Shown here piece after piece: positions 1 to 8,999 of a stretch of 64,000 nucleotides of DNA. The translations under genes and the position numbers were made by a program. The number at the start of each line of letters is the position of its first letter. Positions within the stretch are counted from its first letter, which is position 1. This stretch comes from Alphaproteobacteria bacterium (lineage in GTDB: Bacteria > Pseudomonadota > Alphaproteobacteria > UBA7985 > JAUIBT01). The stretch lies in NCBI GenBank assembly GCA_030428255.1, contig JAUIBT010000004.1, positions 1 to 64,000 of the forward strand, given 5' to 3'. The notes beneath the pieces are model-generated. The model made no database searches and was not told the origin of the DNA. It saw only the letters and a program-made list of their open reading frames with translations.

Positions 1-54
1 CAACCTCGAGCGACCTGAGAAACGCAGTCTGAGATTCCATAGCCTAAAGAACTC

Positions 55-70
55 CCCATCATGTGATGGG
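55..70 (-). terminator. Small hairpin after the tadG-like gene
   Basis: The sequence CCCATCATGTGATGGG is a near-perfect inverted repeat (6-7 bp stem, 2-4 nt loop) starting 2 bases beyond the stop of the tadG-like gene. On the minus strand it is followed by GAGTTCTTT rather than a clean T-run. It may be a weak terminator or a 3'-end processing hairpin. Confidence 0.3.
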
Positions 71-72
71 TA

Positions 73-1053
73 TCAACTCGCAGGCCGGACCCAGCCAAGC
101 AACGTGCGGTCCAGCCACCGCTTACGGTCCAATTGCACCTTCCCTTTCAAACGAACATCATTACGCAGGCAGGTTATGGCCTCGCCGCCATTGATTGAGG
201 TGGGTGTTGGTAGAGCCTCGTTGATGTAGACCCCCTCTGAGGGCAGGCATCTGTTCGCCGATTCCGCGACGATCCTTTGGGCAATGGGTTGGAAATGGGC
301 GTAAGGATCGTCTGATTGGCTCTGCTCGGTCTGGATGTTGGCGCAATCATGCAGCTTGATATTGGCGAACAACACAGCGGCCAAAGGGTCTGTGAGCAAT
401 GAGACGACGGTCGCGCCCGATGATATGTCGGCACCGCCCGACAGCGAAATACAAGCCACGTCCAGCACCGAAGCCGTTCCGGACATGCGCAAGCTGGCGT
501 CCGACAGGGAGTTGCTGAGCATCAGGCAGGCCGACAGGTTGAGTTTGGCCGAGCCCGCAACATCCAACGCGGCATAGGCGTCAGCAGACAGCGCGATGAT
601 GCAGGCTTCTTTGCTCAGCTGGTTGCGGCTATAGCTCGCCACCGCAGTCGCCGCGATATCGTAGTCCCCAGGGAACAGAATTTTGGTCAAGTATCGCGGA
701 GCCGTGCTGCGCACTTCGGCCTGAATGAAACCCTCGCGACCGGCAAAGGGGCCCGTGGTCGGCGGCCAGTGGTAGGTGATGGGCAGGGCATTGCCGCCTT
801 GGCGCGCAGACAAGCTTTCCAAGGTCGTTTGAATGGCGCTGCGCCCGCCGCCATAAGCTGCATCCAGAGCAATCGAGTAGGCGGCCGCATCGGCAACGTC
901 TTGGTAGTCCGAGCGGATGCCTTCCCAGTGCTGATATTCCACGGCCATGCCCACCATGACCAAGAAAAACGGCGCCGCAACAGCCGCAGGGACCGCAATG
1001 GCAGCTCTACGATCGCGAGCAAAGAGGCGAAAGCGCTCCAACAGCCGAAACAT
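73..1053 (-). CDS. TadE/TadG-like pilus assembly protein
   Basis: Likely a minor pseudopilin-like or envelope component of the tight adherence (Tad) pilus machine. The mature start MFRLLERF is followed by a basic stretch and one long hydrophobic helix (about residues 20-40, IAVPAAVAAPFFLVMVG), the hallmark N-terminus of TadE/TadG proteins; the rest (about 285 residues) would be periplasmic and contains several cysteines. The ATG at 1053 is chosen because AAGGA lies 7 bases upstream and it leaves a 4-base gap to tadC; an in-frame upstream start would overlap tadC by 38 bases. It is the last gene of the flp-cpaF-tadB-tadC run. TadE and TadG are hard to separate without alignment; the length favours TadG-like. 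Confidence 0.75.
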   Translation of the reverse strand: MFRLLERFRLFARDRRAAIAVPAAVAAPFFLVMVGMAVEYQHWEGIRSDYQDVADAAAYSIALDAAYGGGRSAIQTTLESLSARQGGNALPITYHWPPTTGPFAGREGFIQAEVRSTAPRYLTKILFPGDYDIAATAVASYSRNQLSKEACIIALSADAYAALDVAGSAKLNLSACLMLSNSLSDASLRMSGTASVLDVACISLSGGADISSGATVVSLLTDPLAAVLFANIKLHDCANIQTEQSQSDDPYAHFQPIAQRIVAESANRCLPSEGVYINEALPTPTSINGGEAITCLRNDVRLKGKVQLDRKRWLDRTLLGWVRPAS

Positions 1054-1057
1054 GCTC

Positions 1058-1996
1058 CTATCCTTGCAAGAAAACGGGGGTGATGATGGTGACAAACAAG
1101 ATCGGGAAGAAGAAGACGATCAGCGGCACGGTCAGCTTGGGGCCGAGCGCGGCGGCCTTTTTCTCGACCTCTTGTTCCTTCTGTTTGCGGTTCTCCATGG
1201 CGTTGGATTGCAGGGCCTTGCCCAGCGGAGTGCCCAACAGCTCGGACTGGATCACGTCGAACACAAACCCGCGCACCAGCGGATTGTTGACCCGGTCGCC
1301 CAAACGGCGGTAGGCGTCTTCGCGCCGCTCCAGCAAAGACAGCTCGGTGACGGTGATGGTCAGCTCTTTGGCAAGCTCGGGGGCCATGTTGGACATTTCT
1401 ATGGCCGCCCGGCGGGTGGCATTTTCAAAGGTCTGGCCGCTGGAGACCGAGATCACGATAATGTCCAGGGCGTCACCCCAGAATTTATTGATCTCTTTCA
1501 GACGCTTACTCTTCTTGTTGAAAAGATAAACCTCTGGAATGAAGAAGCCCAGCGCCGCGCCTCCTATGACGATAAACTGGAAATAGGAGCGATAAAACTC
1601 ATAAGGGCCCAGCAAGATGTGCAGCAAAACGGGCACAAACAACGCGCCCAGCACCTTGCCCGTCAAAGCGTAGGCCAAGGCGTTGCGGTGCACGACCCCG
1701 GCGCGCTTCAGGCGGTTGCGCATGGAATCGGCGATTTGCTTATAGATGTTGAGCTTTTGGAAACCCATGGTGATCAGCTTGGACAGACCCAGGGCTAAGA
1801 TCTCAACTTGGCTTTGCTTTTGCTTGGTTTGATTGCGCAGGGTCGCGACCTTGCCACGCATCAAATCCTGCATGGCGCTGAGCTGGCGGCTGCGCACCAC
1901 CTTGTGAAATTCGAAGAACAGGTAGAGAGCGACCAGCACGATGGTGCCGGCGGTTAGCATCAACAGGTTGGCAAACAGCTTGGGATCGACAGACAT
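1058..1996 (-). CDS. tadC: Tad pilus inner-membrane platform protein TadC
   Basis: Type II secretion F-family protein that, with TadB, forms the inner-membrane platform on which the CpaF ATPase acts to extrude Flp pilin. The 312 residues show a first membrane helix near 9-28, further helices near 108-129 and 139-158, a GspF-type helical domain around 170-285, and a last helix near 290-310. The length is normal for TadC. It begins 1 base after the tadB stop and ends 4 bases before the tadG-like start, so the genes are surely co-transcribed and probably translationally coupled. Confidence 0.92.
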   Translation of the reverse strand: MSVDPKLFANLLMLTAGTIVLVALYLFFEFHKVVRSRQLSAMQDLMRGKVATLRNQTKQKQSQVEILALGLSKLITMGFQKLNIYKQIADSMRNRLKRAGVVHRNALAYALTGKVLGALFVPVLLHILLGPYEFYRSYFQFIVIGGAALGFFIPEVYLFNKKSKRLKEINKFWGDALDIIVISVSSGQTFENATRRAAIEMSNMAPELAKELTITVTELSLLERREDAYRRLGDRVNNPLVRGFVFDVIQSELLGTPLGKALQSNAMENRKQKEQEVEKKAAALGPKLTVPLIVFFFPILFVTIITPVFLQG

Positions 1997-1997
1997 C

Positions 1998-2966
1998 TTA
2001 GGTCTCCAGATTGATCATCTGCGCCATGACAAAGACGCCCATGCCCATCCAGAAAAGGCAACCGGCGATGACAAAGTGGCCAGTGGTGGTGGTGTAGAGC
2101 GGGGCCGTGTATTCGGGCGACAACAACTGCACCGCGCCCAGCACCAAGACCGGCATGGCACCGACAATCCAAGCGCTGGTCTTGGCCTCAGAGGACAGGG
2201 CCTTGATCTTGCCCTTCAGCGTCTTGCGCTCTTTGAGCAGGTTGGAGAGGTTTTCGAGCGTTTGCGACAGGTTACCGCCGGTGCGGGCCTGCAAGGAGAC
2301 AACGATGGTGAAGAATTTGACCTCGGGCAGGTCAACGCGCTCGGCGAAGCGGTCCATAGCTTGGGTAATGGGAAGGCCTAAGTCTAGATCGTTGAAGATT
2401 TTACGAAATTCGCCTTGAACCGCCGGACCGCCTTCTTTGGAAACCAGCTTGAAACAGGCGTTAACGGCCATGCCGTTGCGCACGCCGCGAATGATCACGT
2501 CCAGCGAGCCAGAGAATTCCTCGACAAAGCGAGCCTGGCGCTTTTTTGCTGTGCGCTTGAGATACATCCAGGTGACGACCGCAAAGCCAAACCCGATGAG
2601 CACCAGCGCAAAGGTGGGCAGCGCGAGCAGGGTCAAAATGCCCATCAGACTGACCAAAAAGACAAGCCAGATCATAACGAATTTCTTGGGGTCGGTCTCG
2701 TAGCCAGCCGCGTAGAGCAGCTTCTTAAGATTGAAGATCGAGTTCTTGCTGCGCAGCGCATCCAGCTCTTTGAGCGATTCTGCGACAGACTTGGCGTGCG
2801 GCTGGCGGCGGCGCGCACGCTTGCTGCTCTCGTCATAACCCAACAAAATCGCGAGCTGGCTGACGGCTTGCTTGCGGCTGGCGTCTACGTAGAGCCCATA
2901 GGACAGGCCCAAGACGGCCACCACGGCCCCCATGACAATCAGTGATACTAGAGCGATCGTATCCAT
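1998..2966 (-). CDS. tadB: Tad pilus inner-membrane platform protein TadB
   Basis: GspF-family partner of TadC in the Tad pilus platform. The 322-residue product has an N-terminal helix (about 3-24), a pair of helices near 95-135, a GspF-type domain about 150-280 including the family-like stretch LPEVKFFTIVVSLQARTGGN, and C-terminal helices near 265-318. It lies between cpaF (106-base gap) and tadC (1-base gap). Order, length and helix layout agree with TadB of Caulobacter-type tad loci. Confidence 0.92.
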   Translation of the reverse strand: MDTIALVSLIVMGAVVAVLGLSYGLYVDASRKQAVSQLAILLGYDESSKRARRRQPHAKSVAESLKELDALRSKNSIFNLKKLLYAAGYETDPKKFVMIWLVFLVSLMGILTLLALPTFALVLIGFGFAVVTWMYLKRTAKKRQARFVEEFSGSLDVIIRGVRNGMAVNACFKLVSKEGGPAVQGEFRKIFNDLDLGLPITQAMDRFAERVDLPEVKFFTIVVSLQARTGGNLSQTLENLSNLLKERKTLKGKIKALSSEAKTSAWIVGAMPVLVLGAVQLLSPEYTAPLYTTTTGHFVIAGCLFWMGMGVFVMAQMINLET

Positions 2967-3072
2967 ATGACGTGTGCCCGATTTGGGCCCTTTCTTTTGT
3001 CCCCCCTGCCTCTATGAGCTGGCATCAATCACAAAAGCCGCTTGCCTTTGTGCCGCCTTGGTGGGGGCTGCG

Positions 3073-4449
3073 CTATGCGCTGTTAATGGCGGTCATAACC
3101 TCCAGAACTTGGTCGCCCAGTCCGTATTGGTGGGCGCGAGTCATAAAGTAGGGAGTGGTAATGCCGACCCCTACGTGATGGCCGACGATCTTGTTGTTTT
3201 CATCGCGGCCTTGAGACTGAAACTTGACCAGATCTTGGGTCACAATCGTTTCTTCCTCCATGCCGGTCACCTCGGTAACGGCGGTGATGACGCGGCGACC
3301 GTCGTTCAAGCGCGAGGCCTGGACAATGATGTCAACCGAAGAGGCAATCATCTCGCGGATGGCGCGCAGCGGCAGGGCCGATCCTGCGGGCGATGCGATG
3401 ATCATGGATTCAAGGCGTGAGAGTGCCTGGCGCGGGTCATTGGCGTGCAACGTGCCCATGGAACCATCGTGGCCGGTGTTCATGGCCTGCAACAAATCGA
3501 AAGCTTCGCCGCCACGCACCTCGCCCACAATGATGCGCTCTGGGCGCATACGCAGGCAGTTCTTGACCAGGTCGGTCATGGTGATTTGGCCGCCGCCTTC
3601 AATGTTGGGCGGGCGGGTTTCAAGCGACACCACGTGATCCTGCTGCAATTGAAGCTCGGCGGCATCCTCGCAGGTGATGATACGTTCGTCGTGGTCAATG
3701 AAGGCGGTCAAACAGTTGAGCAAAGTGGTCTTGCCCGAGCCGGTACCGCCGGAAATCAGCACGTTGCAGCGCACGCGGCCGATAATTTGCAGCAGGTGCG
3801 CGGCGTCGGGCGTGATGGAGCGAAATTTGACCAGGTCGTTGATGGTCAGCTTGTCTTTGCGGAATTTACGAATGGTCAGCGTTGGGCCATTGATGGCCAA
3901 GGGCGGAATAATGACGTTAACCCGTGAGCCGTCGAGCAAGCGCGCATCGCAAATCGGCGAGGACTCATCGACACGACGACCGACCAGGCGCACGATCCGC
4001 TGGCAGACCTGCAACAACTGCTCGTCGCTGGAAAATTTTATCGGGGAGAGTTCGACTTTGCCGCCAACCTCAATATAAACCTTGTCGTGGCCGTTGACCA
4101 TGATATCGGCGATATCGTCACGCGCGATCAGGGTCTCAAGCGGTCCAAGACCCTTGATTTCGTCAACCAGCTCGTTGGCTAGGCGGTCATAATCGTTTGG
4201 ATTGATATCAAGATCACGCTGCGCTGAGATGACAATGACGGCAGATTTGATCTTGTTGTACGCTTGATCGCGGCTGTCCTCGCCCAGATCACCAGCGTCC
4301 AAAATGTCAACCAGCTCGTTGCGGAGCTGGGACTTGAGGTCGATCCATGCTTTTCGGCTTGGATCTTCAGAACTGGCCGACGCGCTAGCCTCAAGGAGAG
4401 AAGCGTCGTCGACCGAATTCTGTTTCTTTAATCGCTTTGCGAATCCCAT
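3073..4449 (-). CDS. cpaF: Tad pilus assembly ATPase CpaF/TadA
   Basis: Cytoplasmic hexameric secretion ATPase that powers Flp pilus assembly. In the 458-residue product I see Walker A GGTGSGKT (about 234-241), Walker [10 protein letters not shown] (305-313) and the His-box region [12 protein letters not shown] (326-337), all in the order expected of the PulE/VirB11 family. The ATG at 4449 is preferred; an in-frame TTG at 4458 would add three residues and neither has a convincing Shine-Dalgarno site. It follows the flp pilin gene by about 80 bases. The usual cpaB, cpaC and cpaE neighbours are absent between pilin and ATPase. Confidence 0.93.
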   Translation of the reverse strand: MGFAKRLKKQNSVDDASLLEASASASSEDPSRKAWIDLKSQLRNELVDILDAGDLGEDSRDQAYNKIKSAVIVISAQRDLDINPNDYDRLANELVDEIKGLGPLETLIARDDIADIMVNGHDKVYIEVGGKVELSPIKFSSDEQLLQVCQRIVRLVGRRVDESSPICDARLLDGSRVNVIIPPLAINGPTLTIRKFRKDKLTINDLVKFRSITPDAAHLLQIIGRVRCNVLISGGTGSGKTTLLNCLTAFIDHDERIITCEDAAELQLQQDHVVSLETRPPNIEGGGQITMTDLVKNCLRMRPERIIVGEVRGGEAFDLLQAMNTGHDGSMGTLHANDPRQALSRLESMIIASPAGSALPLRAIREMIASSVDIIVQASRLNDGRRVITAVTEVTGMEEETIVTQDLVKFQSQGRDENNKIVGHHVGVGITTPYFMTRAHQYGLGDQVLEVMTAINSA

Positions 4450-4529
4450 GACATTCAATCTAAGGTCGCATGGCCCTAGGCAAACAGCCGTTTAGCCGGG
4501 CGATCGTTTAGCTTGTAGAGCGAAGCGCG

Positions 4530-4700
4530 TTACGCAGCGCCAGAGATTGCGCCAGCGATAGAGTTGAACGCTGTAGAGATGTTGCCGCCCAGCAGGGTAG
4601 CAGCTGCGATAATTACGACCGCGATCAGGCCAGCAATCAGGCCGTATTCAATTGCGGTAGCGCCTTTGGTGTCTTTGACGAACTTGACGAGAGTTTTCAT
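4530..4700 (-). CDS. Flp-type pilin prepilin
   Basis: Major subunit of the Tad pilus, 56 residues. The short basic leader MKTLVKFVKDTKG ends in the glycine before the predicted prepilin-peptidase site, followed by ATAIEYGL, which carries the diagnostic E-Y pair, then a long hydrophobic stretch (LIAGLIAVVIIAAATLLG) and a small tail. The ATG at 4700 has GGAGA 6 bases upstream, which fixes the start; a longer open frame upstream has no pilin features. It is first in the minus-strand tad run and diverges from the peptidase gene. Confidence 0.93.
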   Translation of the reverse strand: MKTLVKFVKDTKGATAIEYGLIAGLIAVVIIAAATLLGGNISTAFNSIAGAISGAA

Positions 4701-4813
4701 TTTAATTCTCCATTGAGCTAGATAGTTTGAAGGTGGGAACCGTTTCGGTGGCACCTCGTTGCCTTCGAGAACGACTATTGGCCAACGGAAATGGAATTGC
4801 AAGTACTAAACCT

Positions 4814-5284
4814 ATGGTTGAGTCACTTTTTTTACTTCTTATGCTGTCCGCATATACCGACCTACGCAAAAGGCTAATCCCTAATTGGGTGTCGCTGCTT
4901 GTTTTCGGAATTTCCGTGTTGTACGCGGTTACACTTGGCGAGGGCTGGCTCTTTCGAGTCGTCGCACTACCGACCCTTGCTTTTATTGTACTTTTTGGCG
5001 GATACCTCATTGGAATGATGGGTGGAGGCGATGTAAAACTTTTGGTGGCATTGATGCCATTGATTGGTTTTGCGAATCTTTCGCAATTTGCGCTGCATAC
5101 TATTCTATTTGGTGGTTTGGTTGCCCTGTTGGTGCTGATTCACTCAAAGGTCCAGAAATCGCGCGGCGAAATTTCGCCCGATGACCCGCCATCGGTGCCC
5201 TATGGCGTCGCAATCGCCGCCGGTACAATGACCAGTCAGCCTATGTCCGCAAAAATCTTGGCCTATTGGGGCATGATATTTTAG
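4814..5284 (+). CDS. Prepilin peptidase (CpaA/TadV, A24 family)
   Basis: Integral-membrane aspartyl protease predicted to cleave the Flp leader. The two catalytic aspartates are visible: D16 in AYTDLRKRLIPNW and D73 in the GxGD box GGGDVKLL. The protein is about 156 residues with five or six hydrophobic helices, the short form lacking the methyltransferase domain, as in TadV/CpaA. ATG 4814 is chosen because it starts just before the first helix; an upstream in-frame TTG at 4727 would add 29 polar residues and sit only 26 bases from the pilin start. It diverges from flp, sharing a 113-bp upstream region. Base composition is somewhat AT-richer than its neighbours. Confidence 0.88.
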   Translation: MVESLFLLLMLSAYTDLRKRLIPNWVSLLVFGISVLYAVTLGEGWLFRVVALPTLAFIVLFGGYLIGMMGGGDVKLLVALMPLIGFANLSQFALHTILFGGLVALLVLIHSKVQKSRGEISPDDPPSVPYGVAIAAGTMTSQPMSAKILAYWGMIF

Positions 5285-5587
5285 GTCATCTAGATCTTTA
5301 GGTGCGATTGGTGCTGCTAAATTGATCTAGATGATACGGTAGAACTACGGGATCGCTTGGAATCCGGCGCGATTCGGCTCGATTTTTCAGTAGTTTTACG
5401 GATGCGGGAGTGCCTGTTTGGCGACCTCATCGCTTAATATCGCGCCCATTGCGGTCCGCGCAACGCGCGCCTAGTCCCTTCGCAGACGCCCCTTCGCACA
5501 CACCCCTTCGCGCAACGCCCCGTCGCGTATCAGTGCGACTTGGCCCCCTCGCCTGGGTTTGGCGCTAAGCTTGGGTTTGGCCCATGG
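5285..5587. other. Intergenic region between convergent tadV-like and truA
   Basis: No gene is seen. An 11-bp perfect inverted repeat (TCATCTAGATC at 5286-5296, GATCTAGATGA at 5324-5334, 27-nt spacer) follows the peptidase stop, each arm containing the palindrome ATCTAGAT. Around 5470-5525 the motif CCCCTTCGC recurs in loosely tandem copies. Neither is a classical terminator with a T-run. Confidence 0.5.
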
Positions 5588-6400
5588 TTAGGGGGGATGG
5601 GTCGCGCCAGCCAACGGGTGGCGGAAGAAATCTGGATTTCGGCCAGGCCCGTCGTCTTCGCTGTACCAGGCGCGCCAGAAAAACAGCCCAGAGGCCGGCG
5701 CACAGGGTCCAGCCGCCTGGCGGTCACGCCCATCTAGAACCGCGCGCACCTGCTCAGGGCGCCACTTTCCCTGTCCGACTTGCGCCAGCGAGCCGACCAT
5801 ATTGCGCACCTGGTTATGGATATAGGATTTGGCGTAGCTGCGAACGATGACCCAATCCTGCTGCCGTTCCACGCTCAAATGGTCGAGCGTTTTGACCGGG
5901 CTCGCGGCCTGGCACTCGGCGGCTCTAAAGGCGCTGAAGTCGTGTCGGCCCACCAGGTACTGCGCGGCCTCCTGCATGGCCTCATGGTCCAGCGGCACCT
6001 TTTGATGCCAGCAATAGGGCCGGTCAAAGGTCGGCTCGGGCCGTCGATTCAAGATGCGGTATTCATAGGAGCGCCCAAGGCAGGAGTGGCGTGCGTTGAA
6101 GCCCTCCGGCGCGGTCTCCACCTCCAGGACCGCAATTTTGTGTCCGCGTAGCAGCGCGTTCATCGCCTCACGCACCCGGTTGGCATCGCAGTCTTTGGCC
6201 AAGTCCAGGTGGGCGGTCATGGCCCGCGCGTGAACCCCGGCGTCGGTGCGCCCCGCGCCTTGGATATGCACCCTCTCTTGGGAAAAGGCGTAGGCAGCCG
6301 CCTCAAGCGCGGCTTGCACCGAGGGGCCGTTGTCCTGGCGCTGCCAACCTACATAGGCCCCGCCATCGTATTCGACGATCAATTGAAACCGCTGCACCAC
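5588..6400 (-). CDS. truA: tRNA pseudouridine(38-40) synthase TruA
   Basis: Isomerises uridines 38-40 of the tRNA anticodon arm to pseudouridine. The N-terminus VEYDGGAYVGWQRQ and catalytic aspartate D53 in GAGRTDAGVHA are typical of TruA, as is the C-terminal stretch NQVRNMVGSLAQVG. At 270 residues it is slightly longer than usual because of a roughly 20-residue polar tail. It follows fmt by only 4 bases, giving a def-fmt-truA run, a common alphaproteobacterial arrangement linking translation initiation enzymes and tRNA modification. Confidence 0.95.
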   Translation of the reverse strand: MVQRFQLIVEYDGGAYVGWQRQDNGPSVQAALEAAAYAFSQERVHIQGAGRTDAGVHARAMTAHLDLAKDCDANRVREAMNALLRGHKIAVLEVETAPEGFNARHSCLGRSYEYRILNRRPEPTFDRPYCWHQKVPLDHEAMQEAAQYLVGRHDFSAFRAAECQAASPVKTLDHLSVERQQDWVIVRSYAKSYIHNQVRNMVGSLAQVGQGKWRPEQVRAVLDGRDRQAAGPCAPASGLFFWRAWYSEDDGPGRNPDFFRHPLAGATHPP

Positions 6401-6404
6401 GAGG

Positions 6405-7325
6405 CTAGGCCGCTGGGTCGCTGAGCAAGGAGGCGCCCTGGGGCAAAGGGCGGCCGTTTAAAAAGGCCTTGGCGTCCATCGCGCCCTTGCCCGCCGGTTG
6501 CAGCAAGGTCAAGCGCAGCGCGCCCTGGCCACAGGCCACGGTCAGGCGATCATCCAAGGTATAACCCGCTGGACCGCTGGCCTCCACCAGCTCTGAGGCC
6601 AGCACTTTGATGCGCTCGCCCTTCCATTCAAAGAAGGCGCCCGGCACGGGATTGAAAGCACGGATGCGCCGCTCCAACACGGCGGCCGGTTGCAGCCAGT
6701 CCAGCCGCGCTTCGCCCTTGTCCAACTTATGCGCATAGGTCAGACCCTCGCTGGCCTGAGCCTGCGGCTGCCAGCTCTCAAGCGCCAGCGCCTCAACCAA
6801 GGCCGAGGCTCCCAGCGCCGCCAAGCGATCGTGCAAGCTGGCGGCGGTCTCGTCGGCGGCGATGGTCAAGCGGCGCTCTAAGATAATCGGGCCCGTATCC
6901 AGCCCTGCTTCCATCTGCATAATGCCGACGCCGGTCTCAGCGTCGCCCGCCTCGATCGCGCGCTGAATGGGCGCTGCCCCGCGCCAACGCGGCAGCAGGC
7001 TGGCGTGCACATTGATACAACCGCGCTTGGGCGCATCCAAAATCGCCTGCGGCAGCAAGAGGCCATAGGCCACCACCACTGCCACATCGGCCCGAAGCGC
7101 GGCAAAATCAGCCTGCGCCTCGCCATCTTTCAGGCTCAGCGGATGGCGCACTGGCAGGCCCAGGCTCTCGGCGTAGGCCTGCACAGGGCTGGGGCGGGTT
7201 TTGTGTCCCCGGCCCGCTTTGCGCGGCGGCTGGCTATAGACGCAGGCGATCTCGTGACCGGCCTCGATCAGTGCGGCCAGGCAGATTTGAGCAAAGTCAG
7301 GCGTGCCCATAAAGATGATGCGCAT
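6405..7325 (-). CDS. fmt: Methionyl-tRNA formyltransferase
   Basis: Formylates Met-tRNAi using 10-formyl-tetrahydrofolate so that translation can start with fMet. The N-terminal Rossmann start [12 protein letters not shown], catalytic N105 and H107 in INVHAS, and the [11 protein letters not shown] loop (109-119) are all present. At 306 residues it is of normal length, with the C-terminal OB-like domain intact. It sits 13 bases after def, its functional partner, which later removes the formyl group. Confidence 0.96.
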   Translation of the reverse strand: MRIIFMGTPDFAQICLAALIEAGHEIACVYSQPPRKAGRGHKTRPSPVQAYAESLGLPVRHPLSLKDGEAQADFAALRADVAVVVAYGLLLPQAILDAPKRGCINVHASLLPRWRGAAPIQRAIEAGDAETGVGIMQMEAGLDTGPIILERRLTIAADETAASLHDRLAALGASALVEALALESWQPQAQASEGLTYAHKLDKGEARLDWLQPAAVLERRIRAFNPVPGAFFEWKGERIKVLASELVEASGPAGYTLDDRLTVACGQGALRLTLLQPAGKGAMDAKAFLNGRPLPQGASLLSDPAA

Positions 7326-7338
7326 CGTTTCAGCTTTC

Positions 7339-7863
7339 CTATCCGGCTTGGCGGTCGCGCGCGATCTTCTTGGCCTTCTTCAGCACCATGTCACGCTTGA
7401 GCTTGGAGAGGTGATCGGTGAACAAGATCCCGTTCAGATGGTCGATTTCGTGCTGAATGCAGGTGGCCAGCAGGCCGTCGGCCTCCAGCTCGCAGCTTTG
7501 GCCGTCGGGATCGAGGTAGCGCAAGGTCACGGCGGCAGGGCGCACCACGTCGCCATGGCCTTCGGGGATCGACAAGCAGCCTTCATTATAGGTGTTGGTC
7601 TCTTGTGAGCTGGCGATGATCTGGGGGTTGACCATTTGCAGCGGTTGGGGCTCTTCGCCCTCATGCTTGTCGGCGCAGTCCATGACGATGACGCGCTCAA
7701 GGCGACCAACCTGATTGGCGGCCAGGCCAATGCCGGGAGCCTCGTACATGGTCTCAAGCATATCGTCCATCAACCGACGCAGCTCGGGCGTGATGGTCTC
7801 GACGGGCTTGGCGACCTGGCGCAGAACGGGATCAGGAACAAGAACGATGGGCAAAAGGGCCAT
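7339..7863 (-). CDS. def: Peptide deformylase
   Basis: Metal-dependent enzyme that removes the N-formyl group from nascent proteins. All three motifs are intact: GIGLAANQ (about 44-51), EGCLS with metal ligand C96, and QHEIDH with ligands H138 and H142 and catalytic E139. The 174-residue length is standard. It is the first gene of the def-fmt-truA run; three 16-bp repeats lie immediately upstream (7889-7936). Confidence 0.97.
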   Translation of the reverse strand: MALLPIVLVPDPVLRQVAKPVETITPELRRLMDDMLETMYEAPGIGLAANQVGRLERVIVMDCADKHEGEEPQPLQMVNPQIIASSQETNTYNEGCLSIPEGHGDVVRPAAVTLRYLDPDGQSCELEADGLLATCIQHEIDHLNGILFTDHLSKLKRDMVLKKAKKIARDRQAG

Positions 7864-7888
7864 GGGGGCTCCGTGGGGTTGGGGCTTT

Positions 7889-7936
7889 GTATAGAGTGAT
7901 CCGGGTATAGAGTGATCCGGGTATAGAGTGATCTGG
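7889..7936. repeat. Three tandem 16-bp repeats upstream of def
   Basis: The unit GTATAGAGTGATCCGG occurs at 7889-7904 and 7905-7920, with a one-base variant at 7921-7936. The array begins about 26 bases before the def start codon, in the 89-bp gap between the hydrolase stop and def, so it lies in the probable promoter or leader of def-fmt-truA. It could hold regulator sites or simply be slippage expansion. Confidence 0.85.
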
Positions 7937-7952
7937 CGAACAAATCAGCGGG

Positions 7953-8753
7953 TTATTGCGCCAAAAGCGTGCTCAGCTCGGCGGTTTGCTCGGCCAGCAA
8001 GGCCAGCTCGTCGTCGGCGCTCAGCCGGTGGTCGCGGCCCTTCAAGAAGCAGCAACGCACGTCCCCGCTAGCCAGCTTTTCGCTCAAGGTCAAAGAGCGC
8101 TGCCACGGCACGGCGGTATCTGCCTGTCCATGTAGGATGCGAACCGGGCCATTAAAGGGGATGACATCTTTTAACAGCAGGTGGCGGTCGCCGTCTTCGA
8201 TCAAGGCCATGGAGACGTGATAGGGCTGGTCGCTATAGTCGTTGGGCAGCTCGACGTAGCCTTGGCTTTGCAGGGTGTGTTTGATGGGCTCATCGAAGCG
8301 ATCAAAGAACAGGTCGCGGGTGAAATCCGGCGCGGGCGCGATCAATTGGAGCCCCACCACGCGCTGCGGGCGGGCCAGGGCCGCCAACAGAGCAATCCAG
8401 CCGCCCATAGACGAGCCGACCAGGATCACCCGACCTTTAACCACTTGGTCGATGACATCCAAGGTGTCTTGCAACCAATCGCTGACGGTACAGGCTTCAA
8501 AGCGGCCCTCAGACTGGCCGTGACCGCGATAATCAAAGCGCAAAAAGCCTTGGCCACGCTTATGGGCCTCTTGTTCCAAGTACAGCGCCTTGCTGCCCAG
8601 CATGTCGGAGCGATAGCCCGCGCAAAACACCAGGGTCGGCAGGCTGCTGCCGTCTGCCGATGACGGCGTGTAGACATAGGCCAACCGGGCAGCTTGAGGG
8701 CGGTCCAGCCACTGCGGCTGGGCAAGGCTGGTGTCGTGATTGGGTTCGGTCAT
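7953..8753 (-). CDS. Alpha/beta hydrolase
   Basis: Serine hydrolase of unknown substrate. The likely catalytic triad is visible: nucleophile S115 in VGSSMGGW, acid D212 in HGQADTAVPW and histidine H242 in KGRDHRL; the FRFDYRGHGQSEG strand-loop is typical of the fold. At 266 residues with no signal peptide it is presumably cytosolic. It resembles the small esterase/thioesterase group that includes ABHD10-like proteins, but I would not assign a substrate. It diverges from the glycosyltransferase gene at 9000. Confidence 0.85.
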   Translation of the reverse strand: MTEPNHDTSLAQPQWLDRPQAARLAYVYTPSSADGSSLPTLVFCAGYRSDMLGSKALYLEQEAHKRGQGFLRFDYRGHGQSEGRFEACTVSDWLQDTLDVIDQVVKGRVILVGSSMGGWIALLAALARPQRVVGLQLIAPAPDFTRDLFFDRFDEPIKHTLQSQGYVELPNDYSDQPYHVSMALIEDGDRHLLLKDVIPFNGPVRILHGQADTAVPWQRSLTLSEKLASGDVRCCFLKGRDHRLSADDELALLAEQTAELSTLLAQ

Positions 8754-8999
8754 GGCGCGTGTCGGCTCCGGGTTGGTGGCGCGCAGCGGGCTGCGGCAGA
8801 CTTTGCGCGCGCTTTGCCAGCACTCCGGCCTTGCTTAGTGACCAGCGGACTTGCTAAGCCCTTGCGCAACGTTGTGCTAGCATAGCCACCGCAAGGTTCA
8901 AGGGGCAGCCACCAATTCCTGGCTGCTCTTCACACCGCAAGGGGCGACTGGCGCTGATCTGCCGCTTAATCCTGCCGACCCAAAAAAGGAGCCGGGCCT

